Positions 42,474-49,950 of a DNA stretch of 64,000 nt are shown here, one piece after another. The translations under genes were made by a program, and so were the position numbers. Each line of letters starts with the position of its first letter. Positions within the stretch are counted from its first letter, which is position 1. The notes under the pieces are model-generated. The model had not been told where the DNA came from, made no database searches, and saw only the letters and a list, made by a program, of their open reading frames with translations. Source of the stretch: CAZZEX01 sp964653285. Lineage in GTDB: Bacteria > Chloroflexota > Anaerolineae > B4-G1. The stretch lies in contig CAZZEX010000010.1 in NCBI GenBank assembly GCA_964653285.1, positions 1-64,000 of the forward strand. The letters run 5' to 3'.

Positions 42474-42530
42474 GGCTGTGGCAAGACTACGCTACTGAGT
42501 GAATGGGTCGCTGGCTGCGGTAGGGAGTAG
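42474..42530 (+). pseudogene. 19-codon remnant of a third MalT-like gene
   Basis: The frame reads GCGKTTLLSEWVAGCGRE then stop, matching the P-loop region of the MalT-like genes at 34924 and 40127. Surrounding sequence (42392-42593) shows nothing else. Confidence 0.75.
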
Positions 42531-42593
42531 AATCGGGGGCGGGTACATCCGAGATGCATCCGCTCTCTGTTGAGGGTCAGGTTCAAAACAGTA

Positions 42594-43043
42594 CTACTCG
42601 AATATCCAGCGGTCGGTGTCTCGCTCGTAGGAGAGAATCTCCTCCTCGGTGAAGAAGAGCGGCACCTCGAAGGCCGCCGTCTCCGGCCCATCGGAGCCGT
42701 GCACCAGGTTGCGCCCAATCTCCAGGCCGAAGTCGGCGCGGATGGTGCCAGGGGCTGCCTCGCCCGGGTTGGTTGCCCCCATTGTGCATCGCACGATTTC
42801 GATGGCATTGTTTCCCTCCAACACCATCACTACGACTGGGCTGGAGGTGATGTAACGAATCAGCGGTTCATAGAAAGGCTTTCCTTCGTGGACCGCATAA
42901 TGGCATCGGGCCAGCGCTTTGTCAATCTGTATCAATTTCAGCGCTGCGATGTGCAGACCCCGTCGCTCGAAACGGGTGATGATCTCTCCGATGAGCCCAC
43001 GCTGTACAGCGTCGGGTTTGATGATAACCAGCGTGTGTTCCAA
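42594..43043 (-). CDS. ndk: Nucleoside diphosphate kinase
   Basis: 149 residues, normal length. MEHTLVIIKPDAVQRGLIGEII opens the protein; the active-site His115 lies in RNLVHGSDGPE, and PGTIRADFG is intact. It transfers the gamma phosphate from ATP to other (d)NDPs through phosphohistidine. AGGAGGAAAC precedes the ATG. The TPR gene ends 19 bases upstream, so the two may be co-transcribed. Confidence 0.95.
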   Translation of the reverse strand: MEHTLVIIKPDAVQRGLIGEIITRFERRGLHIAALKLIQIDKALARCHYAVHEGKPFYEPLIRYITSSPVVVMVLEGNNAIEIVRCTMGATNPGEAAPGTIRADFGLEIGRNLVHGSDGPETAAFEVPLFFTEEEILSYERDTDRWIFE

Positions 43044-43062
43044 GTTTCCTCCTCGGTTTGCT

Positions 43063-45777
43063 TTACAGAGACTCCAGCGCCCGGCGGTAGATGTCCAGTG
43101 CCTCCTGCAACCGGCCCTCTTTCATATAGGCGTCACCCAGTACCCGCTGTGTACTGACGTCGGGCCACTGTTCCAGGTATTTCTCCAGGTCTGGGATCAC
43201 GCTTTCGAGGAGCTTGCCGGAGCGGATCACACGGCTATATGCTTCCAGTGCTTCCTGCTGTTCACTGGCCTGCCACAGCGCCCGCGCCAGCGCTAGCCGG
43301 GCTTCGTAATCGCGTGGGTGATCCTTCAGATAAGCCCGCTCGGCGGCGAAGGGTCTGGCAGGAGCCTCGACGGTCGGGATTTCCAGTGGCGCTATTGCCT
43401 CCTCGAGTGGCTCTGTTATCTCCATCTCGACCACGCCCGGCACCTCCTCGACCATCGGAACTGGCGCGACTTCTTTTTCCTCCTCCTCCAGCGGGACCTC
43501 CAATGCCGCCCCCCAGCGTGCCTCTTCGGTGGGGGGCGCTACCTCTAGTGCGGGGAACTCGACCGCAGGCGGTGCCTCTATCTCTTCCGGGTACGCCAGT
43601 TCTGGTATTTCGGGTGGTGCGATCTCCTCCACCGGCGGAGCCATCTCCATCGCGGCGACGGCTTCCTCTGGCATGGCCTCTACCGGGGGGGCCTTTGTGG
43701 GCTTGGGGCGGCCCATGATCTCGGCCATGCGGGCTTCGGCCTCCGCTTGAGCCTGGGCGCGCAGTTCCTCTTCCTTGCCCTCCGCCAGTTGCTCCAGCCA
43801 GGCCAGCGCCTCGTCGCCGGAGGGCAATCCCTCGCCCTCCAGCCACGCCGGTGTGGGTACCTCCTCTGGCACGGGAGTGGGGGCTTCCACCCGTCCCGGG
43901 GCCTCGGGTGGTGTGACCTCTTCCATCGGCGGAGCCTCTTCCGCCGCTGCGACAACCTCAGGTGGGGCTTCCGGTTCGCCGAATGCCGTCCAGCCGAACG
44001 CTTTCTCGACCGGGGGAGTGACGGCCTCCTCGACTGGAGGGGCCATGGCTTTCTCTGGCGCGGCCTCGACTGCTGGCGGTGCAGCCTCAGTGGCCGCTGC
44101 CTCTGGCGGCGTGAGTTCCTGTAACCAATCGGGGATCTCGGCTGGGGCGAGCGGGGGCATCGCGGGGGTCGGTTCCTCCGGCGCAACCTCTACCGGGGGG
44201 GCTTCGGCGGGCTTGGGGCGGCCCATGATCTCGGCCATGCGGGCTTCGGCCTCCGCTTGAGCCTGGGCGCGCAGTTCCTCTTCCTTGCCCTCCGCCAGTT
44301 GCTCCAGCCAGGCCAGCGCATCGTCGCCGGAGGGCAACCCCTCGCCCTCCAGCCACGCCGTGGGTACCTCCTCTGGCCCAGGAGTGGGAGCCTCCTCTGG
44401 CATGGGAGCGGGAGCCTCCTCTGGTGTTTCCGCTTCTTCAATGAACTGCTCACGGATACCGGCCAGCCAATCTGGAGGTTGTTCTGCTGACGGAACAGAA
44501 GGGGCTGTTTCCTCACCGGCTGCCTCGACGCCTGTTTCAGCCAGCCACTCTGGGACCTCCTCCTCGCCTGGGGCGGCTGGTACTTCCGCCGTGCCAGCGA
44601 GCTCAACTCCCAGTTCAGCCGCCCGCTCTGGAACCTTCTCCTCCTCGCCGATGGGCTCGAGACCTAACCCAGCCAGCCATTCGGGGGTCTCTTCCTCGGT
44701 GACCGCTTCTGGCTTTTCCTCGACAAACTCTTCACCGATGCCTGCCAGCCACTCAGGGACTTCCTCCGCCGGAGCGGGAAATGCTTCCTCTAGCGGTGGC
44801 TCTTCCGCTGGCTCAGCGAGGCCAGGCGGTGCGGGCGCAGCAGCCTCCTCGCCAACAACCTCCTCTAGCCAGGGAGGGATCTCAATCTGTGCTTCCAGGG
44901 CTGCGGTGACGTCAACCAACGTGGTCTCACCCTCGGCCGGCGGCGGCCCCTCTGCCGAGACGGTCTCTATCTCGGCCATCCAGGCCGGGCGTTCCTCCTC
45001 GGTCGGAGGCTCATACTCCAGGGGAACAATCCGCACTTCCCGTGCCAGCAACGGCGATGCGGCCCCGAAGAGTTTCTGCGCCATCTGGTTCTCCGGGTCC
45101 ACGGCCTCGGCCCGCTGCAGGTACATCTGTCCTTCCTCCCGGCCACTGCTGGTCCAGATCTCCCCCAGGATCAGGTTGGCCTTGAGGCAGTAGGGCAACA
45201 CGTCCAACACCTGTTGGCAGACTTCCGAGGCCTCCAATCGCTGCTCGTTACGCCAGAGTGCCTCAGCCAGCGCGACGTTCAGGGCTACCTGTTCAGGATG
45301 CTCGGCCAGCAGGGCGCGGAATTCACTGATTGCCCGCGAGAGCAGATCGCCCTTGAGGTAGAGCCGGGCCAGTGCGCCACGGGTAAGTTGGACCCGCTTG
45401 GTCTCAACGCCATCTCGCCGGCCGTAGCAGTGGCGCAACTCCTCTTCCACTATCTGGTCGTCGGCGGCCAGTTCGAATGCTTGTTCCAGGTACCACACGG
45501 CTGCGTCGAGTTCGCCGCGCTGGTTGTGTACCTCGCTCATCCCCACCCATGCGACCAGGTCCTCAGGATTGGTGCTAAGCACACGGCGAAACATGTCGGC
45601 GGCATATTCATCCTGGCCAGCTTCGAGCATTGCCTTGCCCAGTAGTTGGTAGGTCGCCATGTACTTGGGGTACTGCTTCAAGATGTGCTTCCCGTGGGCC
45701 ACGGCCTCTGCGTAGTGGCCTTGCTCGATCGTGTCCTCGATGTGTTTACAGTATTCTTGCAAGGGAATCTCAGTCAT
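43063..45777 (-). CDS. TPR protein with long acidic proline-rich PxWL repeats
   Basis: 904 residues from ATG 45777 (GAGGAGGGGG upstream). TPR repeats fill residues 1-245 (HYAEAVAHGKHILKQYPKYMATYQLLGKAML; DEYAADMFRRVLSTNPEDLVAWVGMSEVH). A low-complexity Pro/Glu/Ala region (about 260-800) carries at least eight P-x-W-L motifs (VPEWLAGIG, TPEWLAGLG, IPDWLQEL). Two copies of an amphipathic block (DALAWLEQLAEGKEEELRAQ, AEARMAEIMGRPK) lie within it. Two or three more TPRs close the protein (about 815-904). It has no signal peptide, so a cytoplasmic scaffold is likely. It shares the WL motif with the zinc-ribbon protein of the ten-gene operon. Confidence 0.8.
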   Translation of the reverse strand: MTEIPLQEYCKHIEDTIEQGHYAEAVAHGKHILKQYPKYMATYQLLGKAMLEAGQDEYAADMFRRVLSTNPEDLVAWVGMSEVHNQRGELDAAVWYLEQAFELAADDQIVEEELRHCYGRRDGVETKRVQLTRGALARLYLKGDLLSRAISEFRALLAEHPEQVALNVALAEALWRNEQRLEASEVCQQVLDVLPYCLKANLILGEIWTSSGREEGQMYLQRAEAVDPENQMAQKLFGAASPLLAREVRIVPLEYEPPTEEERPAWMAEIETVSAEGPPPAEGETTLVDVTAALEAQIEIPPWLEEVVGEEAAAPAPPGLAEPAEEPPLEEAFPAPAEEVPEWLAGIGEEFVEEKPEAVTEEETPEWLAGLGLEPIGEEEKVPERAAELGVELAGTAEVPAAPGEEEVPEWLAETGVEAAGEETAPSVPSAEQPPDWLAGIREQFIEEAETPEEAPAPMPEEAPTPGPEEVPTAWLEGEGLPSGDDALAWLEQLAEGKEEELRAQAQAEAEARMAEIMGRPKPAEAPPVEVAPEEPTPAMPPLAPAEIPDWLQELTPPEAAATEAAPPAVEAAPEKAMAPPVEEAVTPPVEKAFGWTAFGEPEAPPEVVAAAEEAPPMEEVTPPEAPGRVEAPTPVPEEVPTPAWLEGEGLPSGDEALAWLEQLAEGKEEELRAQAQAEAEARMAEIMGRPKPTKAPPVEAMPEEAVAAMEMAPPVEEIAPPEIPELAYPEEIEAPPAVEFPALEVAPPTEEARWGAALEVPLEEEEKEVAPVPMVEEVPGVVEMEITEPLEEAIAPLEIPTVEAPARPFAAERAYLKDHPRDYEARLALARALWQASEQQEALEAYSRVIRSGKLLESVIPDLEKYLEQWPDVSTQRVLGDAYMKEGRLQEALDIYRRALESL
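43701..43851 (-). repeat. About 150-bp direct repeat inside the TPR protein gene (copy 1; copy 2 at 44211-44361)
   Basis: Nearly identical to 44211-44361, 510 bases away and in frame. Both encode the AWLEQLAEGKEEELRAQ...IMGRPK block. Confidence 0.88.
44211..44361 (-). repeat. About 150-bp direct repeat, copy 2
   Basis: Partner of 43701-43851. The few base differences are mostly synonymous. Confidence 0.88.
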
Positions 45778-45968
45778 TTTCCCCCTCCTCACATTTCACC
45801 CGGGAAGCCCGCGATGGATCGTGGTCTCCGCTGTGTTTTGCACCGCGGACTGTTCAGATGGGTGCAATCGTCCTCACCTCATTATCAGTGGAAGGTAGAT
45901 TTTTTCTTGCAGAACTTTTTCAATCATAACTTTACCTGGTCAGATTATGCAACGGCTCGCACGAAAAG

Positions 45969-47033
45969 TCAATTCAGATCATGCACCCCTTTCAGGCGTG
46001 CGACCAGTGCGTCCACTGGCCTTTCGGGATGGGGGGAGGGGCCTAAGGGGTCGGCGATGGTATCCTCTCCCAGCATGGCGTAGAAACCGTTGAGCACACC
46101 GTAGGCCAGCACGTCCAGTTGGTAGCCGCCTTCGAGCGTAAACATGATCCGCCCGTCGCACAACTGCCCGGCCATGTGCACCAGTTCCTGTTGCAACTGG
46201 GCATAGCCGGTCAGCGAAAGGTTCATCTGCGCCAGCGGATCGCTCCAGTGGGCGTCATAGCCAGCCGAGACTAGCATCAGGTCGGGGCAGAAGCGCTCCG
46301 CCAGTGGCCAGACTAACTCGGCGTAGACCTGGGCGTAGCCTGCGTCGCCCACACCTGGCGGCAGTGGCACGTTGAGCAGGGTGCCTTCGCCAGCGCCGTG
46401 TCCCGTCTCACTCCAGTGGCCGGTGCCCGGATAGTAGGGGTACTGGTGGGTGGAGAAGTAGAAGACGGCCGGGTCGTCGGCAAAAGCGTTCTGGGTTCCA
46501 TTGCCGTGGTGCACGTCGAAGTCGGCGATGAAGACCCGCTTCGCCTGACCCCCATCCCCGGCCTTTTCCCCTACGAGGGGGAAGGGAGACGACAGCGCGG
46601 CCCACGCGGCCACGGCGACGTTGTTGAAGAGGCAGAAGCCCATCGCCCGCGTAGCCGTGGCGTGGTGTCCTGGTGGGCGCACCAGGGCGAAACCGTTGGC
46701 GACCTCGCCCGCCAGCACCGCTTCCACTGCTCGCACGACTCCACCGGCGGCCATCAGTGCCGCGTCGAAGGAGCGGGGGGAGACGTAGGTATCGGGGTCG
46801 AGGTACCCGCCACCCGCCTGGGCCATGCGCCGCACCCGTCCGATGTGCTCTGGGGTGTGCACCCGCTGCAGTTCCTCGACCGTCGCCGGGCGGGGCTCCA
46901 GGAGCCTCAGACGCGCCAACATTCCCTCGTCTTCCAGCGTGCCGAGGATGCGCTTCAGGCGACGGGCGTTCTCGGGATGGGAGGGCAGGTTGTGCTCGAG
47001 ATAGATTGGATCGTAAACGTAGGCTGTATCCAT
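45969..47033 (-). CDS. Histone-deacetylase-family (AcuC/HdaH-like) amidohydrolase
   Basis: 354 residues. HPENARRL, VRPPGHHAT (His123/His124), FNNVAVAA, and IADFDVHHGNGT with zinc ligands Asp173 and His175; a later DAHWSDPL supplies the third ligand, and LEGGYQ is the final motif. Bacterial members deacetylate proteins or acetylpolyamines. Between WAAL and RVFIADFD lies a stretch of about 17 residues (SPFPLVGEKAGDGGQAK) absent from typical members and encoded by a palindromic repeat (46545-46592). It follows the DnaC-like gene on the other side by 141 bases. Confidence 0.9.
   Translation of the reverse strand: MDTAYVYDPIYLEHNLPSHPENARRLKRILGTLEDEGMLARLRLLEPRPATVEELQRVHTPEHIGRVRRMAQAGGGYLDPDTYVSPRSFDAALMAAGGVVRAVEAVLAGEVANGFALVRPPGHHATATRAMGFCLFNNVAVAAWAALSSPFPLVGEKAGDGGQAKRVFIADFDVHHGNGTQNAFADDPAVFYFSTHQYPYYPGTGHWSETGHGAGEGTLLNVPLPPGVGDAGYAQVYAELVWPLAERFCPDLMLVSAGYDAHWSDPLAQMNLSLTGYAQLQQELVHMAGQLCDGRIMFTLEGGYQLDVLAYGVLNGFYAMLGEDTIADPLGPSPHPERPVDALVARLKGVHDLN
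46545..46592. repeat. In-frame GC-rich palindromic repeat inside the deacetylase gene
   Basis: CCTTTTCCCC, short loop, GGGGGAAGGG with flanking CCCCCATCCCCGG; it encodes the extra loop SPFPLVGEKAGDGG. Related in style to the repeats at 52611-52706, 53491-53525 and 62416-62560. Confidence 0.65.
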
Positions 47034-47174
47034 ACCCCCTTCGCTTCTGGTCCCGGTTGCGATAGCCTTCAGACTTCGGAAGTCTCGCTAAGGCCCCCGA
47101 AGTCTCACTTGATCGGACAGTACTGTGATTATACTCGTCTACACGAGAGTGTCAATATGGGGTGGGGCAGGTGT

Positions 47175-48572
47175 TCACCTGCGGTGGCGGGCGGTCTTCT
47201 TCCGGCGCGGGGCACCGCCCCGGTAGGCGGGGGCCAGAATCTCGAATATGGTGCAGCGGGCTATGTCCAGCATCCGGGTCCTCAGGTATGGGTCTGCCTC
47301 GTCAATGTTTACCGCCGTAGTGATAACGGTAGGCAGGCGGGCGTTGTAGCGATAGTCGAAAATCTGGTACAGTTTCTCCCGTGCCCACGGCGTCGCCGAC
47401 TCGGTGCCCAGGTCGTCGAGGATGAGGAGCAGGGCGCGGCGCACTTCCTCGAAGCGCTTGTCGAAGGAGACCGCGCTGTGCGGATTGAAGGTGGCCCGCA
47501 GGTGGTCCAGCAGGTCCGGGACGACGATGAACAAGGCCGGGTGGCCCTGCGCCGCGCGGTAGTTGGCGATGGCGGCGGCCAGGTGGGTCTTGCCAGCGCC
47601 GTAGATACCGGTGAAGACCAGCCAGTCGCGGGGGTTCTCGGCAAAACCGCGGGCGATGTCGAAAGCGCGTTTGAGGTTTTCCTCCTCCTCGCGGGGCAGT
47701 TCCCATTTGCGCAGGTCGAAGTTCTCGAAGGTCTGATCGCTGTGGAATCTCAGGCTGCTCAGGTCCGACTGATCCTGCGCGACGCCCGCCCGCCGGTAAT
47801 CGGGGGCGGTGATGGAGACGATGCGGGCCAGGTCGGGGTCCACCAGGCGGGAGCGGAGGCGCAGGGGGATCTCCTCCAACTCGTAGTTAGTGGTGATGAC
47901 GGTAGGCAGGCAGGCGTTGTAGCGGTAGTTGAAGACCTGGAACAGTTTCTCCTGTGCCCAGGGGGTGCTGCTTTCGGTGCCCAGGTCGTCGAGGATGAGC
48001 ACGGGGGCGGTGCGTACCTCCTCGAAGCGGGTGCCGTACCCGGTGGGGCTGGAGGGGGCGAAGGAGGCACGGAGGTGGTCCAGCAGGTCCGGGACGGTGA
48101 TGAAGAGCACCGGCTGACCGCGCTCGACGCAACTGTTGGCTATGGCGGCGACCAGGTGGGTCTTTCCACAGCCGTAGCCACCTTTCAACACCAGCCACCC
48201 CTCCGGGTTCTCGGCGAAGGATCTGGCCTCCTCGTAGGCCCAGCGCAGGTTGGCGCGCTTGTCGGGCGGGAGACCGTGCCCTTCGGGGGCGAAGGTCTCG
48301 AAGGTCATGCGGGACAGCATCTCCAGATTGCTCAGCGTGCGCAGCGCAACCACGCGCTGCTCGGCCAGTTCGGCCAGCCGGCAGGTGCAGGGGACGAGCT
48401 TGCCGAAGTCGGGATGACCGACCGGCACATCCGCCCGCAGGTAGCCGATCCCTTTGCAGATTGGGCAGATCTCCTCCGCTTCCTGCCCTCTGCTTTCTGC
48501 CTCCTGCTTCCTGCTTCCCGCTTCCCGCTTCCTGCTTCCTGCTTTCTGCTCAGTGCTCGATGTATTCGCCAT
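47175..48572 (-). CDS. Tandem DnaC-like AAA+ helicase loader (two ATPase domains)
   Basis: 465 residues from ATG 48572 (AAGGGAAGT upstream); GTG-type starts further up overlap dnaD. After a repeat-encoded Lys/Glu/Arg stretch (QKAGSRKREAGSRKQEAES) comes a zinc-binding cluster (CPICKGIGYL...CTCR). Two complete DnaC/IstB-type domains follow, each with Walker A (GGYGCGKTHL; GIYGAGKTHL), FITVPDLLDHLRA or FIVVPDLLDHLRA, and Walker B LILDDLGTES. Usual DnaC/DnaI loaders have one such domain, so this looks like an internal duplication. It lies beside a DnaD-like gene and two genes from dnaB, implying a helicase-loading role. Confidence 0.85.
   Translation of the reverse strand: MANTSSTEQKAGSRKREAGSRKQEAESRGQEAEEICPICKGIGYLRADVPVGHPDFGKLVPCTCRLAELAEQRVVALRTLSNLEMLSRMTFETFAPEGHGLPPDKRANLRWAYEEARSFAENPEGWLVLKGGYGCGKTHLVAAIANSCVERGQPVLFITVPDLLDHLRASFAPSSPTGYGTRFEEVRTAPVLILDDLGTESSTPWAQEKLFQVFNYRYNACLPTVITTNYELEEIPLRLRSRLVDPDLARIVSITAPDYRRAGVAQDQSDLSSLRFHSDQTFENFDLRKWELPREEEENLKRAFDIARGFAENPRDWLVFTGIYGAGKTHLAAAIANYRAAQGHPALFIVVPDLLDHLRATFNPHSAVSFDKRFEEVRRALLLILDDLGTESATPWAREKLYQIFDYRYNARLPTVITTAVNIDEADPYLRTRMLDIARCTIFEILAPAYRGGAPRRKKTARHRR
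48478..48545 (-). repeat. In-frame GCAGGAAGCGGGAAGC-type repeat in the loader N-terminus
   Basis: About nine 7-base units (CTTCCTG/CTTCCCG on the plus strand) encoding AGSRKREAGSRKQEAESRGQEAE. Same repeat type as at 6297-6365 and 37411-37443. Confidence 0.82.
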
Positions 48573-49227
48573 ACTTCCCTTCAATATCCCGTCGCCGATC
48601 TGCCTCACGAGGTCGCCGACGTGTTTCATCTCCCCTCCCTTCGGTGCGCCAGTGCTCCAGGATAGCGCGAATGTACTTCCAACTGCGCTTGTTCAGCGAC
48701 ACTGCCTCGCGGAACGCCTCCTCAATCCATTCGGCCGGGTAGGTCTGCTCCGCCTCACGCAGTTCATCGGCGATGAGGGGTGTGAGCATGCCAATGTTCT
48801 GCTCGTACAGGGTGAAGACGTTGGGTTGGCCGGCCGATTCGAGTCCATCGGGCCACTCGCCGCGCGCGATAGCCTCGACTGCGGCACGTCCCTTGGGCGT
48901 GTTGGCGAAGTAGAGTTCCTCGGTCGTTCCTCCCGTGCTGGTCTCAACCCGCAGCAGCGTCCCGCGCTCAACGGCGCGTTCCAGCGCCGCGCTCAGCAGT
49001 TCGGTGGACGCGTCGCCCAGGCCAGAAAGGAGTGCCTGGTCGGAGGCCAGGTCGGCGCGGCGGAGGTAGCGCACCTGGCCCCGCTGCCGTCCCAGCCGCC
49101 ACAGCACGTGCAGCGTGAGTTTGAGTTCGGTCAGGTCGTCAATCAGGGGGATGAGTTCGGTGAAGACCGGCTCAGGGATGCTGACGCTGCGGACTTTGCC
49201 AGGCGCGAAACCACTGAAGGTTTTCAT
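48550..49227 (-). CDS. DnaD-like primosomal protein
   Basis: 225 residues. Residues 15-125 form a winged-helix-like region; residues 137-195 (VFTLYEQNIGMLTPLIADELREAEQTYPAEWIEEAFREAVSLNKRSWKYIRAILEHW) are a DnaD/DnaB_2 domain including the YxxxIL-x-x-W motif that binds DNA. The tail is very basic and acidic mixed (RRRPREADRRRDIEGKYGEYIEH). It overlaps the loader gene by 23 bases. DnaD acts with DnaA, the loader and DnaB in replication initiation and restart. Confidence 0.85.
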   Translation of the reverse strand: MKTFSGFAPGKVRSVSIPEPVFTELIPLIDDLTELKLTLHVLWRLGRQRGQVRYLRRADLASDQALLSGLGDASTELLSAALERAVERGTLLRVETSTGGTTEELYFANTPKGRAAVEAIARGEWPDGLESAGQPNVFTLYEQNIGMLTPLIADELREAEQTYPAEWIEEAFREAVSLNKRSWKYIRAILEHWRTEGRGDETRRRPREADRRRDIEGKYGEYIEH

Positions 49228-49646
49228 AGTTGCTCGTCGAATGAGCGTAGCCTCACTAACTGAATCTGGCCCCCAAGGATCGTCTCATCATCACTGACGC
49301 GTGTGACTGGCGCGCCCGCGGCAGCGCCTCGGTGGGCGGCGCAGACCGAGTTTCCCTGCGCATTGAGAACGCATAGGCGAACATACACAGCCTGGGCGTC
49401 TCAACGGATGGCGGCTCTCTGGGAACTGCCGTGGCGGGCGCACTGGAGGCCCGAACTTGTTCGGGTTCCTCGCACCGCATCCCCAACGAGTTGGGGAGTC
49501 CGGAACTCAAACCACGGGAATTCCCAAAGACCCCGGATGGCTACACGCCCAGCCGGGTTGCTTGGGAAGCCCCTATTCACATGTGAGACCGTGTGAGACC
49601 GCAATCGGGCAGCCTCCGCACAGAGGCCGCCCGCACGGAACCTGGC
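49228..49646. other. Intergenic stretch between the DnaD-like gene and dodecin
   Basis: About 420 bases without an intact gene. It contains two small hairpins (CCGAAC-TT-GTTCGG at about 49452 and CCCCAAC-GA-GTTGGGG at about 49480) and the possible transposon-gene tail at 49377-49586. Confidence 0.6.
49377..49586 (+). pseudogene. Possible 3' end of a tnpB-like (IS200/IS605) gene
   Basis: In one frame the plus strand reads NELGSPELKPREF, KTPDGYTPSRVAWEAP then stop, with an in-frame TAG at 49374 just upstream. This wording recalls the C-terminal tail of some TnpB proteins and the following bases form small hairpins like an IS right end. No catalytic motif is present, so the call rests on recollection of tail sequence alone. 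Confidence 0.3.
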
Positions 49647-49862
49647 TCAGTCGCCACCCGCGTACTTGAAGGAGATCTTCACCTTCGCGCGGTAGGTGCG
49701 AACCTTCCCGTCCTCGAGCTGCATGTCCAGCTCGACGATCTCGGCGATGCGGAGGTCTCGCAAGGACTTCGAAGCCTTCTCCACGGCGGCAGTGGCAGCC
49801 TTCTCCCATGACTCGGTGCTGGTTCCTATGAGCTCGATCACCTTATAGACACTCTCTGCCAT
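49647..49862 (-). CDS. Dodecin (flavin-binding protein)
   Basis: 71 residues, the complete dodecin fold: VYKVIELIGTSTESWEKAATAAVEKA, then ELDMQLEDGKVRTYRAKVKISFKY. Dodecins form 12-subunit hollow spheres that bind FMN, riboflavin or CoA. The flavin-stacking Trp (W19 in SW) is present. AAAGGAG lies 7 bases before the ATG. Confidence 0.94.
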   Translation of the reverse strand: MAESVYKVIELIGTSTESWEKAATAAVEKASKSLRDLRIAEIVELDMQLEDGKVRTYRAKVKISFKYAGGD

Positions 49863-49950
49863 TGTTGCTCTCCTTTCGCCCAGGCGGACCCGATGGGTCC
49901 GCGGGCCATTGTAGCCGCTGCCTTCCTGATCTTAACATGATACCCCTGTG

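Noticed and set aside
46398..48665. 755-residue plus-strand open frame
   Set aside because: It is the antisense of the deacetylase and DnaC-like genes, both of which have clear motifs and ribosome-binding sites. High GC produces such long shadows.
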